A stretch of DNA of 64,000 nucleotides. It comes from Tillandsia leiboldiana (lineage: Eukaryota; Streptophyta; Magnoliopsida; Poales; Bromeliaceae). Positions within the stretch are counted from its first letter, which is position 1. The number at the start of each line of letters is the position of its first letter. The DNA lies in contig CM055062.1 of NCBI GenBank assembly GCA_029204045.2, forward strand, positions 9,357,705 through 9,421,704. The letters run 5' to 3'. Shown here one piece after another: positions 23,050 to 34,060 of the stretch. The notes below the pieces were generated by a model. It was not told the DNA's origin. It saw only the letters and a program-made list of their open reading frames with translations, and did not search any database. The position numbers and the translations under genes are program-made.

Positions 23050-23583
23050 TTATTCATTTGAAAATTTAAAAAAAAACTGAGAAAATGAATCAGGTAATGA
23101 TTGTAAGATCAAATCAATTTGAAGTTCTGCGTCCATAGTCATTCCGAGCTTCTCAAGCTCCTCAATGTCCTTAATCATCACCAAGCAATGATTATTGACT
23201 GAGTGACCATCAGACATCTTAGTCCTGAACAGTCGCCTTGACACCTCGTAACGAGCTGTTCGACTTTGCTCATCATACAACTCTTTAAGATGGAGCAAGA
23301 TGTCAGTAGCACTTTCCATGTGCTCATGCTGGCGTTGCAACTCATTACTCATAGACGCAAGCATGTAGCATTTTACCTTCATATCATCATCAGTCCATTT
23401 ATTTCTAGCATCTTTCTGTTGAGCTGTTGGATTTTCGGGCATTGCTGGAGCCTCCGTGTCCAACACATAGGCTAATTTCTCAGAATTGAGAACAATTCTC
23501 AAATTCCTCAGCCAATCGGTGAAATTCGGTCCAGTTAGGCGATTAGTATCAAGTATTTTGACAAGTGGGTTAGAGGCGGCCAT
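23050..23583 (-). pseudogene. Copia gag, frameshifted and lacking its zinc knuckle
   Basis: The frame starts at 23583 and encodes 177 residues of a UBN2-type copia gag, with FTDWLRNLRIVL, YDEQSRTARYEV and LILQSLPDSF. It ends prematurely beside a T run near 23063-23071. The expected continuation (MNKITCTLAELLNMLVTVEG) lies in another frame at 23057-22997. It is followed within about 50 bases by the pol frame, where related elements have a CCHC zinc knuckle. No CxxCxxxxHxxxxC motif exists in any frame here. The element therefore carries a slip near a homopolymer and an apparent loss of the knuckle. Confidence 0.85.
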
Positions 23584-23768
23584 TTTTGCAGATGGTTAAG
23601 ATTCTAATTAGTTGTGTACTTAATCATAATCCATTTTGATTAGGGCCTTTAAATCTAAATGGTGCCTCCCACCAATTTTAGCGAATCTCCACACTCCCCG
23701 AGTGGAGAAAACAAAAACTTTACTAAAAGTTTCTAGTGGGAATTGCGGTCCCATCTATTTGCACACTA

Positions 23769-23979
23769 CCTCATCCTGACAGATTCTTGGCAATGAGTAA
23801 AGAAATGAGTGAACAACTCTTGTTCAATGCTTCTCAAGCAAATCGCAATTTTATCTTTGGCCTCCAAAAATATAGGCCTCATCCTAACAGATTCTTGGCC
23901 TTATCTTTTGGTTAAATTAGACCCACCGTTCATCATGCAAATAAAAAGTCATTGAATCCTCATCCTGACAGATTCTTGG
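23769..23979 (-). promoter_or_regulatory. Thrice-repeated leader motif upstream of copia gag
   Basis: CATCCTGACAGATTCTTGG (plus-strand reading) occurs at about 23772-23790, 23880-23898 (one mismatch) and 23961-23979. The copies are not in tandem; spacing in transcript order is 81 then 108 nt. The same three motifs with similar spacing occur in the diverged plus-strand copia relic at 36394-36600. Role unknown; packaging, dimerisation or protein binding would fit a leader location. Confidence 0.7.
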
Positions 23980-24829
23980 ATTCAACCCCTTTCTTACCAC
24001 ATAGCATCTCATGCCAATAGAATGGTTGCGGCTCCCTAATGCAACTGACCCCCGTATCCGGGTGCATCAATCAACACTAAAGAGACGCCCACACCCTACA
24101 ACGATGGAAGGCCACTAATGGGTTCATAACACCATTAACTTAATATTTTATTTAGGGAGATTTGTTATCTCATCAGTTTTAATTTATAAATTTACATCTC
24201 ATGCAAACCATCGCATCATATGCACACATATATCGCATATATACATAAAAAAATAACTACCGGTGATGATCATGGATTTTAATTTGATTCGGGCCTGAGC
24301 CACCAGGCCGGAATCGGGTCAAAGGGTATTACATACAAAAACTTGCTCTGCATCTTGATCAGATTGGAGTAGATCAACTCTTGTCGGCTCCCTCGATCAA
24401 TATTTGGTCCAAACTTGATCTGCACCGCATCAACTCTTGAATGGAACAAATCGTCATGGAACCTAGAACTACCCCTTTACCGTTTAATTTTGCAACAATT
24501 ACAATACAACCCATAATAATAATGAGACGTGCAGGTCTCCAAATTACATAATTTAATTGGTGCACGCAGGCACTCAAAAGGAATCTAACACTGGGTCCTT
24601 ATTAAATTACACCCATTCACATCATCACAAGGTTGCTATCCATGATCATCACCTCATACACATCACAGGCATATAAAATAAAATTCTCTAATTCGATTTC
24701 TAATTAATTGGGTTTCAAAACAATCAAAAATATACTCAAAAACAATCTTCATTGTTTTGATTTTGATCGTTCCAGAAAAACCCAATCAACATCGAAAAAG
24801 AGATTAGATCTAAAAAAAACGATGAGGGT

Positions 24830-24842
24830 GGCTCCGATACCA
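24830..24842 (-). other. Primer binding site of the copia element
   Basis: The minus strand reads TGGTATCGGAGCC, one mismatch from the initiator-Met tRNA complement, one nucleotide inside the 5' LTR. Confidence 0.85.
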
Positions 24843-24843
24843 C

Positions 24844-26949
24844 TGTAAGAAAAATACGGATATAAGCGCAGCGGAAGAAAGAAACGCAATTAAAATTTTT
24901 TCTTAAACCAAGATCACCTCATGTTTTGTTTTAGATCATAAAAGGGTAATCTAATTGATCTCATCAATTAGGATTTAATTTTTACCTTGCGCGGGTCGAG
25001 ATCACCGCGAAGCCGACGATCGTTGGTAAAAATTGTTCGTCCTTGATAGCCGCGCACGCACCCGGCCTCTACTTGTGTCCACACGGAATTACGCCCTTGA
25101 TCGAAAAATCGATCTCCTTGATTCGCGATCCGATCGCGAATTAATTCTTGCGTCGATGTAAGGAGGATGAATCAATCTTCTAATTGTGCTAGCAATCTTC
25201 CGAAGATCGAGAACGATTAATTATGGAGGACTTTAGGAAAAGGGAGAGGATAGGCGGCTAGGGTTTTCTCGCGTTCCGCGACTTGATTAATTTCCACTTT
25301 ATCTTTCTCCAAAATTGTTACGTATCACATACGTACTACCTATTCTTATAATAGGAAGTTGGCCGGCTATAACAAAATTAAATCTTATAATTAGTTACAA
25401 AAAGATCTCCTAAAAAATAGTAACTAATTAAATCTTATAATTAGTTACAAAGAAAGATCTAGTAACTAATCTTATAATTAGTTACAAAGAAAATATCTCC
25501 TAAAATATAGTAACTAATTAAATCTTATAATTAGTTACAAAGAAATATCTTTTAAATTAAATCTCAAGATAAAATCTAGTAACTAATTAAATCTTATAAT
25601 TAGTTACAAAGAAAGATCTTTTAAATTAAATCTCAAGATAAAATCTAGTAACTAATTAGATCTAATCCTAATCCGATTGGATTATCCATTATCCTACGTG
25701 TGTAACATTTACACATAAGTCCTCCAAATATTTACTAACAATTAGCAAATACACCATGCAAGTTTTGCACTTAAATACCTCTAATTTACAATAATTGCAA
25801 ATTAGTCCTTTTACTAATAAATTAGTAAACTTTAGTATTGTGATTATAATTAATCCATTCTATAAACTTCTTTATCATCTCCTTGATATCGATCATGCGC
25901 GATTCCTTATGTGTGTGACCTAATAGGTTCAATTCTGTCTGGTAGTGAGATATGATGCGATCCCCATCGACATCATCATCGAAACTCCTTTTGATGGATC
26001 AAACACTTTTGATTCTTCCATCGTATAATAATTATTCGCCTATAATTATTCTTATTGGTTCCCACAATCCACCAGTGACGCCTAGCAGCATATGATGGCA
26101 ATCCAGTCAGAAGTGAATATTGGACTGAACCTCAAGGTGCAGTTACCGTACAATACAATCCTTCTATCGCATAGTCCCAACTGAGTGGAGGTCATGGAAT
26201 ACTCGTCAAACCCCATCACCCGTTATATGACAAATTTGATAGGACACAAGCTCATATGGTTACTCTTGGAAACACCTTTCCATGAACCATATTACCCCGG
26301 CCGAGGATTTCTGAGCTTTGCCTTACAAATAGTATAGGACTAATTATCTCTCTACCGAGAGCGATAGATCCCCTGTAAACAAACACCCATTCCTAATATG
26401 AACCGACTGCGGCCAACATATACTACTAAGACCCGTGACTAGGATCAGAGTTTGCATAGTCAAACTACAGTAGCCTCATATTGAATGGCCGTGGTGTCGC
26501 AGGTCTAAGGATCAGTTGTACCACTGCAACATCGAATCAGTTACTGACGAAAGAGTAGACATCCAAGTAACTAATCGTAATTGGTCACGCTCAGTGCCCT
26601 TGTTCTATAACAACCACCTGCACGTTCGCTCCAGTGTCCCCACACTAATGACTTGAGACTCGTCATCCTAAAAGAGAGCGACACATACATCAATCTTGCC
26701 GGATCAATCATCGTCCCCATGATGATCCTCCGATTGAGAGCATTCATGACTTAATCACTAATAATATGTATCTCAAATTCTTAACTCTTAAGAATATACA
26801 TTATCATCTCATTAAATCAAAGGACGATTCATGGACACATCAAACATGAATGGCATAAAATGCCCAAATTATAATAAAGATCAAGTACAAATATGTTCCA
26901 TATAATAAAATGTGTCAGCCTGATAGGCTTTTGGGGCATACAACTAACA
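24844..26949 (-). mobile_element. 5' LTR of the copia element
   Basis: Same length (2106 bp) and termini as the 3' LTR. No difference was found in the stretches compared by eye. Confidence 0.95.
25377..25661. repeat. AT-rich tandem array, copy in the other copia LTR
   Basis: Matches the array at 18226-18510, offset by 7151 bp, with the same number of units. Confidence 0.85.
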
Positions 26950-27445
26950 TCCACCTGCGACACTCGTTGCTCCAATAAAGTATAAGTGCCGATACACGTG
27001 CAGAACATGGGGTTAGTCATCAACTCATATTATCCCTTACTACGATAAACATAACAATAACCATCTATACAATAAGGAGGTTCTAAGGGTGTACCCACCT
27101 GAAACGAAGATAAACGACTGTGCCCGTGACTCTCATAAGCAATCAACACCACACGCGGGCCTAATAAAATATCCAAAAACACAAATCAGTAATTTACCCC
27201 CCCAGCTGGCAAATTCAGCGGTCCCGACTACTGTACCAAAAACCCATTCTATCCCCAAAACAGAAACCGAAGAAAGATTCCGTGTCCAAAAATCCCTCCG
27301 GTTGCAAAAATCGTACCTCCGACGCGATCCGACTGTCACGAGGCAATTGACGAAAAATGGGTTCCAATTGTTGCCTTGACGAAGTCCGCGACGAAAAACA
27401 ACCGAGCGGAGGCTCATCTGATGAAAAACGAAAACAACTGCGTCG

Positions 27446-27537
27446 AGCGAACTGCACCGTCAAGCGGACTGCGCCATCAAGCGGACTGCGCCGTCAAGCG
27501 GACTACACTGTCTGGCGGACTGCACCGTCAGGCCAAA
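27446..27537. repeat. 17-bp minisatellite in LTR 1, about 5 copies
   Basis: Unit close to ACTGCGCCGTCAAGCGG. The corresponding array in LTR 2 (33018-33128) has about one more copy. It is followed by a looser array of GTCGAGCAAAACC-type units. Confidence 0.85.
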
Positions 27538-28194
27538 AACCGTCGAAGAAAACGCCAAGTAAAACCATCAAGGAAAATCTGTCAAGCCAAAACCGTCGAG
27601 CAAAACCGTCGACGAAAACGCCAAGTAAATCGTCAAACAAAAACTGTCAAGCCAAAACTGTCGAGCAAAACCATTGACGGCAGCGGCTCGACCCATGCGG
27701 ACATAGCGGCGGCGCGGCAGCCCCGCGCGGGCACAGCCCCGCGCGGGCATAGCGGCGGCGTGGTAGACCTGTGAGGGCCCAGCCCCACACGAGCACACGC
27801 AAGCAGCGTAGCGCGGTAGCCCTGTGCGGGCACGGCAGCGGTGCGGCAGGCCCGTGCGGGCACAGCCCCGCACCGGCACGCGCTAGCAGCATGCGTGGGC
27901 GCATGCAGCGGCGGTGGCTAGAGCATCCAGCGGCGGCGGCCTGGCAGGGCGCGGCGCGCGCGTGCGGAAGCTCCACGCGGCGGCGGCCTGGCAGGGCGCG
28001 GCCCTGTGCGGCATGCAAGCAGTGCACGCCGGCGGCGGCCAAAGGATCCAGCGGCGGCGGCGGCTAGGGCATCCAGCAGCGGCGGCTTGGCAAGGCGCAG
28101 CGCGCGTGTGCGGCAGCACCACGTGGCGGCGGCCCGACAGGGCGCGACCCTGTGCGGCATGCCCTAACAGCGCAAGGGCGGCGCGTGGGTGACA

Positions 28195-28540
28195 ACGTTC
28201 CCGGCTGCGCACGGGCGGCAACCCGCATGGCTGCGCGCGGGCGGCATCCCCTAGCTGCGCGCGGGCGGCAGCCCCTGGCTGCGCACGGGCAGCCCGTCTA
28301 GCTGCACAAGGCGCAGCGCCTTGGCGGCGTGCGACCTTTAGTGGCAGCGCGCGGCGGTGGCCGCGGCGGCTCGGCTACGGCATCAAGCGGCGGCGGCGGC
28401 GCCGGCTTGGCTAGGGCATCGAGCGGCGGCGTCGGCAGCGGCTCGGCTAGGGCATCGAGCGGCGGCGGCGGCAGTGGCTCGGCTAGGGCATCGAGCGGCG
28501 GCGGCGATAGCGGCTCGGCTAGGGCATCGAGCGGCGGCGG
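28195..28540. repeat. GC-rich minisatellites in LTR 1
   Basis: First, units like GCTGCGCGCGGGCGGCA (28195-28310). Then a unit of about 48 bp built on GGCTCGGCTAGGGCATCGAG plus CGG triplets, about four copies (28368-28540). Long open frames across this block on both strands come from the stop-poor GC repeat and are not genes. Confidence 0.85.
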
Positions 28541-29378
28541 TACCTTCACCATCGGCGAACATTCATTTAAGAACAAAACCAACAAAAATTCAAAACCAAA
28601 TCCTCGGTGAAATCAAACGGAACCTACGTCAAAGCCGACAATCGAAAACAATGAACAAAACCGACGAACGGAACCGTCAAACCAAAACCAAGGATCAAAC
28701 AATCAAGAACGAGATTCTAAACGCAAAACTAAAGTATTGATAACAGGGAGACGAGATTCACAACACGAAAAAGAACGATGCTAACTAACCTAGCTCTGAC
28801 GAAGAAGACGATGCGATTACGATCTCTCCGCAATCGCTGGTGTTTCCGGATCTGTTCCAGGTCTTGGCGACCTCTCCGGTCTCGTTCTTCGGTACGCACG
28901 ACGAGGACGAAGGAAAAGAAGCGATCTTTTAAAAACTAGGGTTTCGCGGTAATCGGGATATAATTATATTTTATTAATAATTTATTTCTTTTCCCCTTTC
29001 ATATGTACGCATAAAGAAAAATCCCCATATCCGGTATTTTAAAAATATTTTTAGCCGATTCCTCAATAAGCGTGCCGATCCTCCGAACCGTCCAATAACC
29101 GTTAGCACGAATCCTGATGCACCAATAACACATAGCGGGTTCCTAGGATGTCAGAACTTACCTTTTTGGACCCGCTAACACTGAAACCCTCATTCCGGAA
29201 GATCCGTCAGTCGGATTTTTGATCCGATCGCATCGTCCTTCTCCGTTTAACGAGCTCTACCGCAATACAGCAACCGCAACCCAAATCCAAGAGAAACAAA
29301 GGCAAGAAAAACCACCAAAAACAAGCTCAATTCCAAAAGACGTCATCTAGGAAATAATAAAAAGCCAGCGTCATTACA

Positions 29379-31571
29379 TCACAACCCCCTTAAAAGAAGT
29401 TTCGTCCTCGAAACTTAACTACTACCCGCGTTAGTAAAACGGGAAAAACGCTATCACAAAACCAAAAAAAAAAACTCACGTAGCTCCACGCTCCCCACGG
29501 TTACTCCACCAACCCGGTACGTAGAGAAAAGTCGGGTACATATCTACCTACTGCCAAGATCCGCATCGGGGTCAAATACCCACTCCCGAAGCATTGACTC
29601 GTGTAACGCCCTATAAATCCTGTCGGAACTTGGTGGTAACCAGAACGATAAGCTACCGGACTGAACCTGCCCTAAGGTTTCAGGCAAACCGCGGGCTCAA
29701 CCTGCCTTGCAACCCTACCATCCCGTCCCTCTTGATCGAAACTAACCTGAGTAAGCCTGCTCCCCGACTTGGAGTTCCACGTTATGACGCCACCGGTCCG
29801 CAGACCACCTCTGACGACGCTGAGCAGTCAGCAACAAAAGTCTCGCGATGCGTTGAGGTACCCCAATCCTACCACCAAACCCGGACCGACGAGCCCTTAC
29901 ATGCCCAAAATAACCCAACAACAAGGGAGAAACCACACTAATACCCTCACAAAGCTCCAAGAGGTGCCAACAAAACAGGCCGAGTCACCGACTACCAGTA
30001 ATCCTACACGGAAAGATTACAAAACCAACTGTCACCCGACTCGAGGCCACCAGGTCGGGGCATATCCACCCCCCGAATCGCCCGCTCCGATTGTCCGTCC
30101 CTCCGAGGTGACACCCAAAACTAAGGCTAGGATTCAACTCTTCGACCTACCACAAGGTCCACCCCACAGAAAAAGCTGCATGCAGTGCATCCTAGCCGAA
30201 AGTGGCCAGTGCCAAAGCTCTAAGTAGTCAACAGATCCCGTTGACCTACACTTGCCCCAATTGATCAATGACCCAAAACGCACCCAAACTAAGCCTCAAG
30301 ACTATGCCTTGGTCATGGGAAGCCAGCGACAAAAACCAAGAGATATGGTCCTACTTCCGTCCTGGCACCGAAGGGGGTGCGACACTCTGATTAACCACTA
30401 ACGCTCAGTCCCAATCCGTTGCCCCTCCAAGCGCCGGGCAACGAACCGAGCTGCAAACTCCCAGACCAAACAGTCACACTCCCAACCAGGAGAATTCTGA
30501 GCTCAAAGTCCACTGAAACAAAGGCCTCCAGGTACAATAAACTACTCATCCAAAACCTATCGGGTCGGAAAAAAGGACATGCAACGAATACAGCAAGAAA
30601 AACCTTGCCATAAAACTGCCTAGGTTTACTAAGCACACTCGAGGGATCACGCGCCAACCCACCCGTAAGACAACCTAACCGACCCTCTTGTGCAGAACAC
30701 AAGAACCCAACCCAGAGCTACACCACCACAACCCCCTTAAAAAGAGCTAACCGGCACCACCCAGCGTCAAAAAGCTAAACCCCCAACATAAAGTCGCCAC
30801 TTACGCACACTTGTGCGAAGCGAGACACGTCCTCTCTAACCAAAATCGAGCCCAAACGAACAAAATTTACTAGCCCCGATGGTCTCCTTTTTAACCCAAA
30901 GGAGCACCCCAAAGCCCCACCACGACGATTTCTACAACCATCGCAGTGACCACAGTAAAAGCCGAACTATGGGTAACAACCGTAGGGGAAGAATCCTCAT
31001 TCCCACCCATACCTTGCCCAAGATGCAAAAAGAATCGGCCGACTATCTGCTGCAACCTAAAACCAGAAGACCTAAAAGGTACAAACTTAGACAAGAGGCT
31101 ACCCAGTTACCCACGACTGACAAAACAGCCGACACACTAACAAACACTGGCGGATTACACTACCACCAGTCACCGTTACTAACGGCGACCAGAACGTCGG
31201 CAGGGGAAGGGGTTCGGAAAACAAAAGCTGGCGCAACGATCTGTTGTGTTAATAGCCGCACAAAGTGCATGAGCACCGTCAGTAGACCCACAGTGTCCTA
31301 TGCCTGTTGCTTAATCCATTGATTCCCAGCAACCATCAAGAACCCAGTGGCAGCCGACCTCGACCCCAACCTCCAAAACAACACGACTACACTAGCACAA
31401 CACCCGAGCTAAACCGAGAAACAATTCTCAACACTCCCACACTCTCGCATATCTAAGACTCAGGTTATTCCATAGGTCAACTGCATGTGAATTTATACTT
31501 AGTGGATGTTGGACACATATTCCCAATAAAAATTGTGGTTGATGCCGTTTTGCTCTGATACCATCTTAATC
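29379..31571 (-). mobile_element. Interior of the LARD-like element, no coding domains
   Basis: The 2193-bp interior runs from the polypurine tract (29379-29395; minus strand AAGGGGGTTGTGA) to the spacer after the primer binding site (31552-31563). I looked for protease DTGA or DSG, reverse transcriptase xxDD, integrase and zinc-knuckle motifs in the listed frames on both strands and found none. The longest minus frames (30391-30702 and 30891-31094) match nothing I recognise. Near the polypurine tract is AAGTTTCGTCCTCGAAACTT, shared with the gypsy element at 56402. Confidence 0.75.
31552..31563 (-). other. Primer binding site of the LARD-like element
   Basis: The minus strand reads TGGTATCAGAGC, initiator-Met type, 8 nt from the LTR boundary at 31572, the same spacing as in the two Tekay-like elements. 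Confidence 0.9.
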
Positions 31572-33017
31572 TGTCACGCCCTGGGAGCAATTTTAAAGCG
31601 AAAAGCAGCCCTATTTTTTTTTTTTTTTCTATGAAACAGACTCCCGCGTGGCACGTGCATAGACCCGCCACATATACAAGATCTCCCTTGCATATGCACG
31701 GCGTCCCAAAGCCCGAATAAAAACATCAACCACCAAGCATTAACAGTTACAAATTACCAGAGTATGAATTTGAAAACGCTATCATCTTATTTTATTAAAC
31801 GGCGCACACCCGGCGCTTCAATAGGTTTGAAAGGATAAATCCACAGGTTTTAAAAACAGTGCCCACATGACACTTAATTTTCTAAAGCCATTTTCACAAT
31901 TTCTTTTTAAGTATGAAAATCCGCGTCTACACGACGCGTCCATAAAACCACAATCTGAAAACATAACTCTACATAGTATAAGACCGTCTCAACATCCACA
32001 CCACGCACGTCCACATGCACTGTACGACCATAAAGGAAATAACCAACTAAAAACGAAAGAAGGAAAAGGAACCTGACCGAGGTAAACTCACACCTCACAA
32101 AGTAGCGTCCTCACCATCGTCCTGATCCCCAGACCCGACCAAACCTGTCACGCAGCGAGAGTCAGTGACACGAAGAGTAAGAAGTAAACATAAAAAGTGC
32201 AAGATGCTAAAAACAACTAAGAGTATCGCAAATCGAAAGACCAGAGCATCCCCACTCCCCCTCATGTAGTCAATCGCAACCCCCTGTAAAAATCAGAACT
32301 GAGCACCTGCCTCAGAAATACGCACCGCTCTGAGCACCTACCTCAGAGCTACACACCGCTCTCACCTTGGTGCTTTTAACCCCCCACCTACAGGGGCTCC
32401 CACTACGTCACCTTGTGGGGTTCACGGGTCAACGTACCACCTCTCCGGAAAATTACACTAGTGCGGTAGCCAAACCGCTGGTGTGCATGAAGCAACCATG
32501 AGCATAGTAACCATTATAAAATGAGTGTCCACCTGCGACACTCGTTGCTCCAATAAAGTATAAGTGCCGATACACGTGCAGAACATGGGGTTAATCATCA
32601 AATCATATTATCCCTTACTACGATAAACTTAACAATAACCATCTATACAATAAGGAGGTTCTAAGGGTGTACCCACCTGAAACGAAGATAAACGACTGTG
32701 CCCGTGACCCTCCTAAGCAATCAACACCACACGCGGGCCTAATAAAATATCCAAAAACACAAATCAGCAATTTACCCCCCAAGCTGGCAAATTCAGTGGT
32801 CCCGACTACTGTACCAAAAACCCCTTCTATCCCCAAAACAGAAACCGACGAAAGATTCCGTGTCCAAAAATCTCTCCGGTTGCAAAAATCGTACCTCCGA
32901 CGCGATCCGACTGTCGACGAGGCAATTGACGGAAAACGGGTTCCAATTGTTGCCTTGACGAAGTCCGCGACGAAAAACAACCGAGCGGACGCTCATCTGA
33001 TGAAAAATGAAAACAAC

Positions 33018-33128
33018 TGCGTCGTGCGAACTGCACCGTCAAGCTGACTGCACCGTCAAGCGGACTGCGCCGTCAAGCGGACTGCACTGTCAAGCGGACT
33101 GCACCGTCTGGCGGACTGCACCGTCAGG
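33018..33128. repeat. 17-bp minisatellite in LTR 2, about 6 copies
   Basis: Homologous to 27446-27537 with about one additional unit of ACTGCACCGTCAAGCGG type. Confidence 0.85.
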
Positions 33129-33774
33129 CCAAAAACTATCGATGAAAACGCCAAGTAAAACCATCAAGGAAAATCTGTCAAGCCAAAACCGTCGAGCAAA
33201 ACCGTCGACGAAAACGCCAAGTAAATCGTCAAACAAAAATAGTCAAGCCAAAACCGTCGAGCAAAACCGTTGACGGCAGCGGTTTGACCCATGCGGACAT
33301 AGCGGTGGCGCGGCAGCCCCGCGCGGGCATGGCGGCGGCGCGGCAGTCCCGCGAGGGCCCAGCCCCGCGCGGGCACACGCAAGCAGCGCAGCGCGGTAGC
33401 CCCGCGCGGGCACGGCAGCGGCGCGGCAGGCCCGTACGGGCACAGCCCCGCGCGGGCACGCGCTAGCAGCGCCCGCGGGCGCAAGCAGCGGCGGTGGCTA
33501 GAGCATCCAGCGGCGGCGGCATGGCAGGGCGCGACGCGCGCGTGCGGCAGCACCACGCGGCGGTGGCCTGGCAGGGCGCCGCCCTGTGCGGCATGCAAGC
33601 AGTGCGCGGCGGCAGCGGCCAAAGGATCCAGTTGCGGCGGCGGCTCGGGGATCCAGCAGCCGCGGCCTGGCAGGGCGCGGCGAGCTTGTGCGGCAGCACC
33701 ACGCGGCGGCGGCCCGGCAGGGCGCGGCCCTGTGTGGCATGCCCTAATAATGCAAGGGCGGCGCGTGGGCGACA

Positions 33775-34060
33775 ACGTTCATGGCTGCGCACGGACGGCA
33801 GCCCGCATTGCTGCGCGCTGGCGGCAGCCCGCCTTGCTGCGCGCGGGCGGCAACCCCTGGCTGCGCACGGGCAGCCCCCCTGGCTGCGCGCGGCGGCATC
33901 GCCTTGCTGCGCGCGGCGGCATCGCCTCGGCGGCGCGAGGCATGCAGTGGCAGCGCTCGGCAGTGGCCGCGGCGGCTTGGCTAGGGCATCAAGCGGCGGC
34001 GCCGGCTCGGCTAGGGCATCGAGCGGCGGCTCGGCTAGGGCATCGAGCAGCGACGGTACC
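33775..34060. repeat. GC-rich minisatellites in LTR 2
   Basis: Units like CTGCGCGCGGGCGGCA (33775-33935), then two to three shortened units around GGCTCGGCTAGGGCATCGAG (33970-34060). There are fewer and shorter copies than at 28368-28540. Confidence 0.85.

Larger units (their letters stand above)
17693..26949 (-). mobile_element. Young Ty1/copia retrotransposon, 9257 bp
   Basis: Two 2106-bp LTRs (17693-19798 and 24844-26949) are of exactly equal length and look identical along the stretches compared. The 5-bp duplication TCCAC lies at 17688-17692 and 26950-26954. The order on the minus strand is LTR, primer binding site, 1.3 kb leader, gag, pol, polypurine tract, LTR. Pol is intact while gag is frameshifted and lacks the zinc knuckle. 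The near-identity of the LTRs points to a very recent insertion. Confidence 0.95.
16739..29378 (-). mobile_element. 3' LTR of the LARD-like element, split by copia
   Basis: The two pieces, 16739-17692 and 26955-29378, join at TCCAC. LTR 2 shows the unoccupied site at 32528-32532 with identical surrounding sequence. The LTR carries several GC-rich tandem arrays and one CACGTG box (16812-16817). Confidence 0.88.

Noticed and set aside
30946..31140. A plus-strand frame with CPRCKKNRPTICC, considered as a zinc-binding protein captured by the LARD-like element
   Set aside because: Short (64 residues), antisense to the element, without the spacing of a known zinc finger.
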